This document shows positions 44,802 to 55,700 of a stretch of DNA of 64,000 nt, piece after piece. The notes below the pieces were generated by a model. It searched no databases. It was not told where the DNA came from and saw only the letters and a program-made list of their open reading frames with translations. The position numbers were made by a program, and so were the translations under genes. Position 1 is the first letter of the stretch, and every line of letters starts with the position of its first letter. The DNA is taken from positions 434,001 through 498,000 of the forward strand of contig NZ_JACATN010000004.1 of assembly GCF_018603515.1 (NCBI RefSeq), given 5' to 3'. Source of the stretch: Zobellia barbeyronii (GTDB taxonomy: Bacteria; Bacteroidota; Bacteroidia; Flavobacteriales; Flavobacteriaceae).

Positions 44802-44827
44802 AAAAAAGACGGTTGTGAAACCGTCTT
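44802..44827 (-). terminator. Rho-independent terminator after the subunit IV gene
   Basis: On the minus strand AAGACGGTT/AACCGTCTT with a four-base loop is followed by a T-run. It separates the oxidase structural genes from the maturation genes. Confidence 0.88.
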
Positions 44828-44859
44828 AGTATGCTGTTAATTTATTAAGATAATATTAC

Positions 44860-45243
44860 TTAGAAATTCCACTGTATGAAACCATCTTTGTAAACATTAT
44901 ATATATAGTCTGCTTCAAAAAGAAGGATGAACAATAAATAGGCTACAAGAAAAATTGGAGTCCATACTATTGCTCTTCTTAAAGAGCTTTTTTCATCACG
45001 TAAGTGCATGAAATCCCAAGCAATGTAATAAGCCTTAACCAAGGTAAGGATAATAAACACCCAGTTTATCAACTTCATTCCCACAAAATGAGAATGTGTT
45101 AATGCTCTAGGTTTTGCGATACCCAATACTACCTCTACAGCTGTAATAACAGACAAAAATATAAGTACTCCCCAGATTTTTTGGGTATTGGACTTAAATT
45201 TCAATAGTCCTCTAAAAATCTCTAGTTTGTGTGCGTGTGCCAT
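44860..45243 (-). CDS. Cytochrome c oxidase subunit IV family protein
   Basis: The 127-residue protein has three membrane helices. The pattern matches the bacterial subunit IV (CyoD/CtaF) family: AHKLEIFRGLLKF, TQKIWGVLIFLSVITAVEVVLGI, FIILTLVKAYYIAWDFMHLRDE, and a last helix ending FEADYIYNVY. It is the last structural gene of the oxidase set. Subunits I and II are not in the window, as is usual when they lie elsewhere in flavobacterial genomes. Confidence 0.9.
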   Translation of the reverse strand: MAHAHKLEIFRGLLKFKSNTQKIWGVLIFLSVITAVEVVLGIAKPRALTHSHFVGMKLINWVFIILTLVKAYYIAWDFMHLRDEKSSLRRAIVWTPIFLVAYLLFILLFEADYIYNVYKDGFIQWNF

Positions 45244-45294
45244 ATTATAATAATCTCAAATGCGTTATATATCGTTTTTCCCGAAAAATAAGAG

Positions 45295-46284
45295 TTATAC
45301 AAGATAGAAGAAGGTGAATACAAATACCCACACTAAATCTACAAAGTGCCAATACAGCCCTACTTTTTCAACCATTTCATAATGGCCTCTTTTTTCGTAG
45401 GTGCCCAAAATCACATTAAAAAATATGATTACGTTGATGACAACTCCAGAGAAAACGTGAAAACCGTGAAAACCTGTTATAAAGAAGAAGAAATCTGCGA
45501 ACAAACGACTTCCGTATTCGTTACGAATTAAGTTAGCTCCTTCAACCACTAATCTACCATCCTTGATTTTCTTCAAAGACTCTTCTCTATTAAGTAATGT
45601 TTTTTCTCCCTCTTTTTCTCCTTCTTGAACAATTTGTTCGGTTCGGATAAGAATACTAGGATTAGCTTTAAAACCTTCTACAACCTCGTTAAAAGAATAA
45701 GTAGGCAAGTAAGCTTCATCATAAAACCAAACACCCTTACTATTCTCGTGAGCAACACGGTCACCAGGTATAGTCTTAGCAAAATCACGAATTGCAGCGC
45801 GCTCGCCAGTTTCAGCATTTACAAATTGTAAAATTCTTCCACCTTTAGTTTCTACGGCACCGTAATCTCCTTTTATAAAAGTTCCCCATTCCCAAGCCTG
45901 AGAGCCAACGAAAATTGCACCACCAATGATGGTAAAGAACATATACCAGATAACGGAATTTTTCTTCATTTTATGTCCTGCATCTACAGCTAACACCATA
46001 GTTACCGAAGACATAATAAGAATGAATGTCATGAAGGCCACATATATCATGGGATAATTACCATGAAAGAAAGGAACGTGGGTAAAAACCTCATCCGCAA
46101 TCGGCCATATTTCTATAAACTTGAATCTTGAAAAGCCGTAAGCCGCTAAAAAGCCTGAAAAGGTTAATGCATCGGAAACGATAAAGAACCACATCATCAT
46201 TTTACCATATGATGCTCCTAGGGGGCTATTTCCGCCTCCCCAAACGTTTTCTTCCGCCGTACCAGTTGTTACCGTTGAATCCAT
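45295..46284 (-). CDS. Cytochrome c oxidase subunit III with a large soluble insertion
   Basis: The 329-residue protein has the heme-copper oxidase subunit III fold: MMMWFFIVSDALTFSGFLAAYGF, SQAWEWGTFIKGDYG (E in WEW), and a C-terminal half with FFITGFHGFHVFSGV, KVGLYWHFVDLVWVFVF. Between the helices ending near residue 138 and starting near 258 lies a hydrophilic insertion of about 115 residues, not present in classical subunits III. It sits 51 bp upstream of the subunit IV gene. A second, shorter subunit III gene is 97 bp upstream. Confidence 0.9.
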   Translation of the reverse strand: MDSTVTTGTAEENVWGGGNSPLGASYGKMMMWFFIVSDALTFSGFLAAYGFSRFKFIEIWPIADEVFTHVPFFHGNYPMIYVAFMTFILIMSSVTMVLAVDAGHKMKKNSVIWYMFFTIIGGAIFVGSQAWEWGTFIKGDYGAVETKGGRILQFVNAETGERAAIRDFAKTIPGDRVAHENSKGVWFYDEAYLPTYSFNEVVEGFKANPSILIRTEQIVQEGEKEGEKTLLNREESLKKIKDGRLVVEGANLIRNEYGSRLFADFFFFITGFHGFHVFSGVVINVIIFFNVILGTYEKRGHYEMVEKVGLYWHFVDLVWVFVFTFFYLV

Positions 46285-46312
46285 ATATTTTGTAGTATGG
46301 TTAGATTTTGCA

Positions 46313-46320
46313 CAAATTTA
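46313..46320 (-). promoter_or_regulatory. Bacteroidota -7 box inside the oxidase operon
   Basis: On the minus strand TAAATTTG lies 28 nt before the long subunit III gene. Its -33 region would fall inside the inverted repeat at 46324-46361, so any promoter here would overlap that structure. Confidence 0.4.
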
Positions 46321-46323
46321 TAG

Positions 46324-46361
46324 TTTTCATGTGTATTGTGAAAGCACTATACACATGAAAA
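46324..46361. repeat. Long near-perfect inverted repeat between two subunit III genes
   Basis: Thirteen-base arms TTTTCATGTGTAT and ATACACATGAAAA pair perfectly. Past one T-T mismatch there are three more pairs and a four-base loop. No T-run follows on either strand, so it is not a classical terminator. It could be an operator or an mRNA processing or stability element. Confidence 0.75.
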
Positions 46362-46381
46362 ACCAACTTTCTTTAATTTTA

Positions 46382-46963
46382 TTACCCTACGAAGTACATA
46401 AATGCCAGTAAATAAACCCATAAGAGGTCTAAAAAATGCCAAAATGTAGCTCCTAGTTCTACTCCTAAATATTCCTGAGCAGAGTATTTACCCTTAATTT
46501 GCTTATACAAAACCACCAGTAAGGATATAATACCAGCGCAAACGTGCACAATATGCACCATTGCGATCAAGAAAACGTAAGATAGTTTAATATTACTTGT
46601 TGGCCCTGTAAAATAGTAGCCTGTAGCTATCATTTGAGAGAAACCATTAAATTGAAATGCTATAAAAGCAATACCTAGACCCAAAGTAGCCAACAGCCAG
46701 TTGGTACCCATGGTAGAATTACCATTTTTAATAGCCGTTTTAGCCATTATATAAGTAATACTACTAATAATTATCAAGGCAGTACTTATGAAGAAAGAAC
46801 TAGGCAAAAGTAATTCACTAATCCAATCTTCACGTGAGCTACTTACAATATAGGCACTTGTCCATCCTGCAAAACCCATAATAAGGCTTACAATAGCGAA
46901 CCAGAGCATCATTTTTTTAGCTCTATCGTTCTTTTCTTTCCCCGTTCCTCTTGTTAAATCCAT
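46382..46963 (-). CDS. Heme-copper oxidase subunit III family protein (short)
   Basis: The 193-residue protein has five membrane helices. Features of the subunit III family are KKMMLWFAIVSLIMGFAGWTSAY, QFNGFSQMIATGYYF, MVHIVHVCAGIISL and GATFWHFLDLLWVYLLAF. It is of the short CyoC-like size. It lies 8 bp after ctaB, so both are cotranscribed. The presence of two subunit III genes in series is normal for flavobacterial oxidase clusters. Confidence 0.9.
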   Translation of the reverse strand: MDLTRGTGKEKNDRAKKMMLWFAIVSLIMGFAGWTSAYIVSSSREDWISELLLPSSFFISTALIIISSITYIMAKTAIKNGNSTMGTNWLLATLGLGIAFIAFQFNGFSQMIATGYYFTGPTSNIKLSYVFLIAMVHIVHVCAGIISLLVVLYKQIKGKYSAQEYLGVELGATFWHFLDLLWVYLLAFMYFVG

Positions 46964-46971
46964 GATTATAT

Positions 46972-47871
46972 TTAAATAAACTTATCTACTACATAAACCA
47001 CTTGCATTAGCGTTATATAGCTAACACTTGCCAACATTAATTTTCGAGCAGTAACATTATCGCGCTTTTCATATAACAGAAAAGCGAAAATCAACATAAC
47101 CATACCCATCAAAAATATAATAACCGCTGCAGGAATCGAAAGTTGCAACCTACCTGTGATACCAAAAGCTGGAATTACAGAGATAACCAACATCCAAATA
47201 GTATACATTATAATCTGTAGTGCAGTACCCTTGTCTTTTTTCCCTGTAGGCAACATCTTAAAACCACCTCTTTTATAGTCATCATCCAACATCCAACCTA
47301 AAGCCCAGAAATGCGGAAACTGCCAAAAGAACTGTATCATAAACAATGTACCCGGTTCAATACCAAATTCATTTGTAGCAGCCACCCACCCCAACATAAA
47401 AGGAATGGCACCAGGAATAGCCCCAACAAAAACAGCTAAAGGTGTTTTTGTCTTCAAAGGGGTGTAACAACTTGTATAAAGAAATATAGAAATTGCCCCG
47501 AACATGGCGGTCTTAGGGTTCAAGATATATAAAGACACGATACCCAACACGGTAAGCAAAATAGCTATGATCAGTGCTTTATTAACAGACATTCTACCAG
47601 AAGGTATAGGTCTGTTTTCTGTACGTTTCATTAACGCATCTAAATCTTTCTCGATAATTTGATTGTAGACATTAGAAGCCCCAACCATGCAATAACCACC
47701 AAAAGCCAACAATAATAAAGAAACAACCTCAATCTGAGGTGCGCCCAATAAATAACCAGCCAAAGAAGAAAAAACCACACTAATAGCTAGTCTAGCTTTT
47801 GTAATCTCTTTAAAATCGGCCATTGCCAGCGCCAAAGTTGGAGCTGTTGCCGTATTCACCGCAGTCTTCAT
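46972..47871 (-). CDS. ctaB: Protoheme IX farnesyltransferase (heme O synthase)
   Basis: The start is the ATG at 47871 (MKTAVNTATAPTLALAMADF, 299 aa). The longer TTG frame runs into the promoter box. The enzyme prenylates heme B to heme O, a precursor of heme A for aa3 oxidases. UbiA-family motifs are intact: NQIIEKDLDALMKRTENRP (aspartates about residues 68-75) and DDDYKRGGFKML. About eight membrane helices are visible. It is the first gene of the oxidase operon and has a clear promoter. Confidence 0.95.
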   Translation of the reverse strand: MKTAVNTATAPTLALAMADFKEITKARLAISVVFSSLAGYLLGAPQIEVVSLLLLAFGGYCMVGASNVYNQIIEKDLDALMKRTENRPIPSGRMSVNKALIIAILLTVLGIVSLYILNPKTAMFGAISIFLYTSCYTPLKTKTPLAVFVGAIPGAIPFMLGWVAATNEFGIEPGTLFMIQFFWQFPHFWALGWMLDDDYKRGGFKMLPTGKKDKGTALQIIMYTIWMLVISVIPAFGITGRLQLSIPAAVIIFLMGMVMLIFAFLLYEKRDNVTARKLMLASVSYITLMQVVYVVDKFI

Positions 47872-47889
47872 GCATCTTTTTTCGAACCG

Positions 47890-47920
47890 CAAAGATAGCT
47901 TTCAACCTCTATTTCTGCAA
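47890..47920 (-). promoter_or_regulatory. Promoter of ctaB and the oxidase operon
   Basis: On the minus strand TTG (47920-47918), a 20-nt spacer and TATCTTTG (47897-47890) give a full match to the Bacteroidota consensus. The box ends 18 nt before the ctaB ATG. Confidence 0.85.
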
Positions 47921-47993
47921 CCAATTGGACATCTTTATATTATACACGCTAAACACCTCAAAATCATTACAAATCACACCAAACTATACGGCA

Positions 47994-48026
47994 CAAAAAA
48001 ACCCGTCTACTAAGTAGACGGGTTTT
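47994..48026 (-). terminator. Rho-independent terminator after tonB
   Basis: On the minus strand ACCCGTCTACT and AGTAGACGGGT pair with a minimal loop and are followed by seven T residues. It lies 22 bp after the tonB stop. Confidence 0.93.
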
Positions 48027-48047
48027 ATATATTGTAATAGCTACAGC

Positions 48048-48752
48048 TTACTGCAACTTAAATGTAATAGGAATACTAAATGGAACTCTTACCGCTCTAC
48101 CACGTTGCTTACCTGGTGTCATTTTAGGAAGCTTAGCTATAATACGAGCAGCTTCTTTCTCTAGGTTTTTGTCTGGTCCACGCATTCTAACGTTACCAAT
48201 GCTACCATCTTTTTGGATAGTAAACATTACACTAACCCTACCTTGAACACCCATTTCCTGAGCAATTTCTGGGTATCTAAAGTTTTTACCAATGTGTTTC
48301 TGCATCATTTTCTGAAAACAAGCTCTTTTATCAGACTCGCTTTCACAACCTGGAAAAATTGGTACATCTTCAATAACTGCAAATGGCACATCTACATCTT
48401 CTACTTCTTCCTCAACAAGTACATCTTCTACTTCGATGATTTCTTCTTCTTGACTGGTCTCTGTAGATTCGATTACGGTTTCTTCAACTTCTTCTTCATC
48501 TTCAACAACCTCAATAATTTCAGGAGCCGCTGGTGGCGGTGGTGGCGGTGGCGTCTTAATCTGCTCCGTCATAGGAACCTCTTCGTCCAAATCATCATCA
48601 ACATTCATTGAAATATCGTAATCATTGGTCTTATCATACGTTTTCCACTCCAATGCAGTATACACTAATCCCATTGTAACTGCTAGGCCAATAACAAAAT
48701 AAAGTCCACTACTGCGGCCTACATCTGCTTTCGGGTTCTTTTTCGGTTCCAT
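48048..48752 (-). CDS. tonB: Energy transducer TonB
   Basis: The 234-residue protein has an N-terminal basic patch and one membrane helix (about residues 16-36). A linker with a proline run (TPPPPPPP) and strongly acidic, valine-rich sequence spans about residues 60-125. The TonB C-terminal domain covers about residues 140-234 (YPEIAQEMGVQGRVSVMFTIQKDGSIG, FSIPITFKLQ). It couples the ExbB/ExbD proton motor to outer-membrane receptors such as SusC-type transporters. A cysteine pair in PGCESESDKRACF is normal for this subgroup. No exbB/exbD is in the window. Confidence 0.92.
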   Translation of the reverse strand: MEPKKNPKADVGRSSGLYFVIGLAVTMGLVYTALEWKTYDKTNDYDISMNVDDDLDEEVPMTEQIKTPPPPPPPAAPEIIEVVEDEEEVEETVIESTETSQEEEIIEVEDVLVEEEVEDVDVPFAVIEDVPIFPGCESESDKRACFQKMMQKHIGKNFRYPEIAQEMGVQGRVSVMFTIQKDGSIGNVRMRGPDKNLEKEAARIIAKLPKMTPGKQRGRAVRVPFSIPITFKLQ

Positions 48753-48805
48753 AATTTTGTATTTTAATGTGTGCTAATTTAATTAAATAATTCTTTAACA
48801 AGCAA

Positions 48806-49228
48806 CTAATTCCTCCATTTTAACCACCTTTCCTTAGAAAAAAAGGATTTTACGACTAATGAACCTATGATTGCACCCACACTATTTGCTAATGCATCAA
48901 AGATATCGCCATGGCGATCTGTTGTTAAACTATACTGTAATACCTCAATAACTATACCATAACAAACAGCTCCAATCAAGGCAAATAAAACCGCCTTACG
49001 CAGTGCCATACTTCCATTCGTCACTTCTCTAATAAAAAACACAGCTAAGAAGGCCGCACCGAAGTAAAAGGAAAAGTGAACTACCTTATCTAGGTTTGGA
49101 ATATCTATGTTTGCTGCATCAGTACCCGAGAAAGAAACTAAGCTAGAAAATGTTACAAACACCATCCAGCCAATAAATGCAATCGTGTACTTATGGTTTT
49201 TAAGCACCAATAAGTGATTTATAAGCAT
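48806..49228 (-). CDS. VanZ-like membrane protein
   Basis: The 140-residue frame has four membrane helices, with the VanZ-type phrases [58 protein letters not shown]. Function is not settled in this family. The first ATG (49228) lies inside gcvH by 29 bp; a TTG or GTG a few codons later, just before the gcvH stop, is equally possible. The protein lies between tonB and gcvH on the same strand. Confidence 0.85.
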   Translation of the reverse strand: MLINHLLVLKNHKYTIAFIGWMVFVTFSSLVSFSGTDAANIDIPNLDKVVHFSFYFGAAFLAVFFIREVTNGSMALRKAVLFALIGAVCYGIVIEVLQYSLTTDRHGDIFDALANSVGAIIGSLVVKSFFSKERWLKWRN

Positions 49229-49580
49229 CAGCAGATAAAAGACCGTCTACTTCAGAAGCGTCGCTAATCTTAATCTTAACCATCCAACCATCTCCGTAAG
49301 GGTCAGAATTTACACTTTCAGGAGCGTCTTCCAATTTTGAATTGAACTCAATGATTTCTCCACTTAGAGGCTGAAATAAATCTGAAACCGTTTTCACTGC
49401 TTCAACTGTTCCAAAAACTTCTTCTTTATCCAAAGTTTCATCTACAGTCTCCACTTCAACATAAACGATATCACCCAACTCACTTTGAGCAAAATCGGTA
49501 ATGCCTACTGTAGCTATATCACCGTCTATTTTAATCCACTCGTGGTCCTTAGTATATTTTAATTCTGCAGGTATATTCAT
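49200..49580 (-). CDS. gcvH: Glycine cleavage system H protein
   Basis: The 126-residue protein carries the lipoyl arm of the glycine cleavage system and moves methylamine between the P, T and L proteins. The lipoylation lysine is at about residue 63 in [10 protein letters not shown], after the DIVYVEV strand. Length and ending ([16 protein letters not shown]) are normal. The gene has its own good promoter. The other gcv genes are not in the window. Its 3' end overlaps the VanZ-like ORF. Confidence 0.96.
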   Translation of the reverse strand: MNIPAELKYTKDHEWIKIDGDIATVGITDFAQSELGDIVYVEVETVDETLDKEEVFGTVEAVKTVSDLFQPLSGEIIEFNSKLEDAPESVNSDPYGDGWMVKIKISDASEVDGLLSADAYKSLIGA

Positions 49581-49599
49581 GGTCTTATTTTTATAAAAA

Positions 49600-49630
49600 C
49601 AAATGTATTGTTTTCTGAAGGAGTATTCAA
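49600..49630 (-). promoter_or_regulatory. Promoter of gcvH
   Basis: On the minus strand TTG (49630-49628), a 20-nt spacer and TACATTTG (49607-49600) match the consensus. The box ends 19 nt before the gcvH ATG. Confidence 0.78.
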
Positions 49631-49741
49631 AAAAACAAGACCAAGTTGACGAGTAAATGAAAAAAAAATATCCTACCTCTATATGCAGAACCTGCCGTAA
49701 AGCAATCCTACTAATGATTCTTCTAAATTTTGAGAAGTAAA

Positions 49742-52700
49742 TTAATTACCAAAATTGTATCTGATAGTAAAGCCTGTATTGATTGTAGTCTGCGGAAAGG
49801 CAGTAGATACTGCAAATTGAGAGAACGAATGATCATAGAAGAACAAGGCGTTCAAGTTTTTACTTAGCGCATAATCTGCAGTAAACTTAATAGACAGTAA
49901 ATTTTGACCAGAAGTAATCTGATTGTTATCTATATCTAGGTTTCTAATAATGGTAATATTATCCCTTAACGTTACATCTGCTTTTAAGTTCAAGTCTCCT
50001 TTTAAACGGGTCTTGTTTCCACCAATATTGGTAACAAACTTCACGTCTTTAAAACGGTAACCCAAACCAACGGTATATTCCTTACCGTTCATTTCGGTCA
50101 TAAGATTGTTGTCAAAACTAAGCGCCAAGGTTCTGCTGGTTCTCATCTCTGCTAAAATGCTTACCGAGTTTTTCATTTCAAAATCAAGACGAACCAAAGG
50201 ATTAAACTCATCGTTTAAAACAACGTTATTTAAGATAAGATCGGACATTTGATCACCTGTATCCGCATCTAAGGTAGATTCCCCCTCATTTTCTAACTGT
50301 ACTTTCTCAAGATTAGTCTGAAAAGAGTTAATACTGTAAGCCGCACGGTATCCATGGCTCAGAGAAAAACGCTGAAACCTTTTCTTAAACCACTTGTTAC
50401 GCATTAGACCTGTAAACTTTAAATTCCAGTTCGGAATAGGTATCTGACGGAAAGCATCTAAATTTACGCGCTCTGCATCTTGCCCAGTATACGCCGCAAA
50501 GAAGGCAGGAAGCAACACGTCTTGTTGTGTTTTACCGTATTTTTCAGGAAAACCAGTATCAAGATCTAAATTTAAAGTCTCGCCCCTATCAGCAACTAAG
50601 CGCTTAGCTATAATAAGACGGTTCTGTTTGAACTGCTCAAAAGTCTCCGAATCAAACTCACTACTCTTATTAAAAACTGTACCTATCATAACCGTAGATA
50701 TACTAAAATTACCATAGTTGTTCCCTAAAAGGTTGTTATACTCTAATGAGCCGTCTACATTACGTATTACACTAAAATTCTCTTGATAGCTATTAGAGTA
50801 TTGTCTGTCCGCAGATAAATCTATGGTCAAATCCTTGGTTGGTTGTGCCGTTGCTGTAATATTTAGCTGTCTGTTTACATTCTGAATATACTGCTCATTG
50901 AATTCTTCAAAACCAGTCAACCATCCTTTTCTTGCCGCATTAAAACGTACATCTGCCTGACTACCGAATACAAAACCTACCGATGGCTTTAACGAACCTA
51001 CAAAACCAACGGATTGTGTATATCCTGGCAATACTTTACCTCTACTCTCATTATAGTTTACGTTCACACGCTTTACCATCGTAAGCACGTCTACTGCTGT
51101 ATTGAAAAGACCACCACTTTTCTTTTTAGTCTTCTCTTCTCCTGATGCCGGGTTTCCTGCTTTATCTTTCCTTATTGGTCCTTTAGGTGCAGCTGATTTA
51201 CCACTGCGTTTTTTAAGTCCTATCAAGTCATAGAACTTCTGCATGGTTAGATTGGCCGTAATATTATGTGTACTGGCATTCTGAACCGTATTGATATCTT
51301 CTAATGCCACTTCCCTAAGGGCATCACCACCACGTTGCCAGTCAAAATTACTAGTATAGCTATATTGTGAATTTATAAAATCGAGAAACGGAATCTTGCT
51401 AAACGGAAGTTCATAGTTTAACTCTAACTGTTGCGCATGCCTGTTTGGCTCTCCCAAATCCCAGAAACCGTCCCATAAACCCAACGTCTGATCAATTGCG
51501 GAATCGGGGTCTGAAGGGTCTTCAAAATAATTACGAACAATATGATTATTACTTGCCGTCATATTTAAACGCAGTGACTTGGTAAGACTATAGTTTACCG
51601 CATACTGCCAATTAAACTGATAATTTCTCTGGCGTAATGTGGGTAAATCTAATTTATCCACACCTTCTTCTACAACATCTCTAAAACGTTGTTGACTAAA
51701 TTGTCTTTCTATATTAGAGTTAACAGATACACTTGTAGGCAATAAACTAAGATTCAATTCTTTTAACCATCTCCAATAGCTACTGGTAAACAAAGAATCG
51801 TTTTTAGCAAAAGGAGCTACCTCAACAGGTTTAAAATTGTGATTGTATACAAAACCTGTTGCAACGTTCTGGTCTTCTAAAGAAGCAATTTCAAAATCTC
51901 TATGATTGGTTTCGTTATACGAATAATTAAAAGTGAAATTTTCTACATCATAAAAATTAGCATCAGCCTCTTCTCCTCTATCCTTACGGACACCAATAAA
52001 GTTAATACTCGTTCGCTTAGTGTAATCCTCAGCTTGTTCCTCAATAGCTTTTGCGTCGTCAGGATTATCTGCTGCATCAATTCTATCTTGTAGTTTTAAA
52101 TCATCATAAACGGGGTCAAACTCTGGGGTTATCATTTGTTCAGATATACCATAGTTAAACGGAAGCTGAATTCCCCATTTATTAGGAAGCAATTGTCCTA
52201 GGTTCACATTTGTGACGACATCGTACGAAAGCGCATCTTCACGAGCACGTTCATTAGGCATTTGATCAATAGCACCAAAACCAGAGGTACTAGTACTACC
52301 CGTTGCCGAAACATTTGCAAAATCTGCAAAATTAGCATCTACAGCAGCTAAAGCTGCCCATCCGCCTTCATTATCCAAACCGGCCAAACGTAATTCATTA
52401 AACCAGACTTCACCTCTTGCGGGAGTCCTACTAACATTTTTTACACCCACCATCATACTGCGGATGCTTCCCAAAGACGGGTTACCTTTTATACCTATAC
52501 GCAATCTACCCGGAGTTCTTGCCGCAAGTGGGTCTTCCACCAATTCTGCCTCACCATCTATAACTTCAAAATATCTAATCTCACTTAAGTCCGTTCCTGA
52601 AATCCAAACCGATTTCACTTTATTAAGATCCGCCAGTACAATCTCCATTTGATTATTATCCGGCCAAACTGCTTCTTCTGAACTTGAGCCAAAAGGTGTG

Positions 52701-55700
52701 AACTCCAAAGGAATCTCTAATTGATAAAAGTTTTCCGTAAAATCCGTACCTATTCTAAGGAAACCAATTAACGGTTGATCTACATCATAATTATCAGTCT
52801 CTAAAATTTTCTCGGCATGTATGAACATTTTCAATTTCTCATACTGACGCACATCTATCTCAAGATTTTTAAAAACACCTCTTGAATCTTGCGACTCTAA
52901 ATTTTCCACTACCAATGATAGTGATTGCTCATTCTGTTGAATTATTGTATTGTTATTATTCAATTGTTCTCTAAGAACACCTGGTGGCAGAACGTAAGGA
53001 ATTGGTGTTCTACTTTCATTTTCTTGAATGTTTACAGCGTTTACATCTAAAGTAGTAGCGTCACCTACTGGATCACCATTATCTATGTCAAGTGTCTTAG
53101 TATAAGTTCTCCAATCACCTCGTACTAAATCAAGGGTGGCAAAACGTAAAAGCACATCGCTAGAAAAGCCCGTCATGTACATACGCAAAGAGCTTACCGA
53201 ACGGAAATCTGTGATACCTCCTACTGCATCAGTAAAATCACTTAATGGAATTTTATACTGGATCCATCGCGTACGCACCGTACTTTCATTTGGAATTCTC
53301 GTTCCTGAAAGCACCAGTGAATCACGTATATCTGTTACATATTTATCGTTAATAGTAGTGTTAGGCTTAATAGGAATTCTATATTCATAATAACTATTTA
53401 CCGTATTCATGGTAAGGTCACGATCAATATCCTCAACATCTGGTAATGTTGTAGACCCTCTATTATCATTAGTTACTTCTACCGGAGAGTTCCCTTGTGG
53501 GTTGTTAAAATTCAAGTAACGCTCTAAAATACCGCCTTCTCTTTGCAAGAAATACTCATAGTTATCCAAAGCTGGATCTTCAGGATTGTCATTACCATAA
53601 ATAGCCGCTTCAGCTGCATCATCTAAACCATCAAAACCAATATCTTGTTGGGCACGACTGTTTTCATCTACATCAAAAGCATATACTAATGCTTGTGTTG
53701 CTGGAACAGGTCCCCAGATTGGATCTTCCGGCTTAATACTCCCTTGACCATCAATAGGCAATCCGTTTTCATATTGTTTAAGACCATCAGATAAAATATC
53801 TTCGGAAATATTACCTAGGTTAAAAACTAATTCACCTTGGCTTGTAGCGGTTCCTTCCAAATAAGGATCCATCACCCAAAATTGTACAAACTCTACATTG
53901 GCTTGCTCAAAGTTAGTACTGCTCAACGAACGCATAATACCACCCCATTTCTGATTTGGCACTTCTGTATTAAAATTAGCATTTGCATTATACGGCCCTT
54001 TCATTTGAGGATAGTACGCCAAATCTAATGTAGTCTGCTGACGAGTCTGTCCTTGTGCCACTTCAACTTGCGGAAAAACCTCATCTATGAATATTCTCCT
54101 TGTTGCGTTTGTTGAAATATCGTTATCACTTATACTAGAAGGTCTTTGGTTGGTATAAAAAACGGGATCTATACTATACCAGGCCGTTTTAGCTCTACCA
54201 AAACCAGTTTCCAATCCCTTTTGCGTGGGTGCATCTAAAAATTCCACAGGAGTACTTGCTAATGCCCAGCCCAAAGAAGAACGAATATCTATTAACGCTT
54301 GTGCTCCTTCAAAATCATCTAAATAGGTCGTTGTTTCTCCTTGGAAATCTGCATTTTTAGGTGAATTAGGTTTTAACCACGCTACTTCACCACGAACCGA
54401 AAGCATAGACGGCACGTCCGTATCTATATTAGGAAGCTTATTTACCAATCTTGTGAAAAATGGAACTTCTGTTGAAAAATTTCCATTGAAACCAAATACG
54501 GTGTTGTTTACCGGCTCCACTCCAAAATTGGACTTTTGCGTTAGCGGTCTTTCATTCAAATTCAACAAAGTAGCTCCCAAAACAAAATTCTTATTGAACT
54601 GATGTTCTACGTTCACGCCAGTAAAACGACGTGTTTGCTGACCAAATACGGCATTATTTTCTACTGAAATATTAATTGGAGTGTTCGAAGCTTCTAAGCT
54701 TGGATCAAGAATCTGAACTGTACCCGCCTGATAATTTACCGTGTAATCAATACCCTCTTGTAATTGTCTTCCTCCAGCGGTAACACGAACCGACCCTCTT
54801 GGCACGTTAAAAGCACCTATAGGAATACCATTACTTCCTTCTGACTTATAAGTTCCTTTAAGTAAAAACTTATCTTTTTCAGGATCTTGTAAAGCAGCTG
54901 ATTTTGTCTGCACATACATATCTCTAAATACGTACTTCTTTTGGTTAGCGTTATAAGTACTTTCCGTTTGATAATCTTCAATATCACCTAAACGGTTAAA
55001 TAAATACTCGCCAAAAGGCTCAACTTTGGTAAAAATAATCTGTCCATTTTGCGTATCTACGGTAATACCAGGTACAAAATCAAAAAATCCATCACCACCA
55101 GATTGCACATCATTATAGGCATTCAATCTATCAAAATTAAAGACATTAAGCAGTATACGCTCCTGAAGAGGCTTACCGCCATCTGTTTGGGTTGGAAAAT
55201 CTTCTACGGGCGTAATATAGTTTCTTGGTGTTGGGTTAGAATAAAGAATATTCATCTTAAAATCATCTTCACTCAACCTAAAAGCACCTGTAGCATAAAT
55301 ATTCTTCATCATCAAATCCCAGATAGGATCAGATACGTTGGTTATATTACTTTTCAGCAATTTAAGAATCAGCGTGTTGTTTTCAATTATAGGATTATCA
55401 ATAGCTCCTGAAACCGTAGTGGCATCTAGCCCTCCATTGGCAAATTCACCTACTTGATAAACTTTACCGTTGTAGGTATATTGAAATGCAACAGCCAAAA
55501 CCTCATCATTACTTAAACGCTGGTTCAATGAGATATAACCTAATTGCGAGTTAAATTGAAAATCTCTACTCTGTTCTAATTTTCTAGCATTCTCTAAATA
55601 GGCATAATCAAAACCCTGATTAGGTAGATAACCTCCTACGCTAAAACCCTGTTCTATAGTGGCTACATCACGAATACTGGTCGTTAGCGCTCCACCTTTA

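Noticed and set aside
48753-48805. ATTTAATTAAAT palindrome upstream of tonB
   Set aside because: Low-complexity AT sequence; no -33/-7 pair or second copy supports a role.
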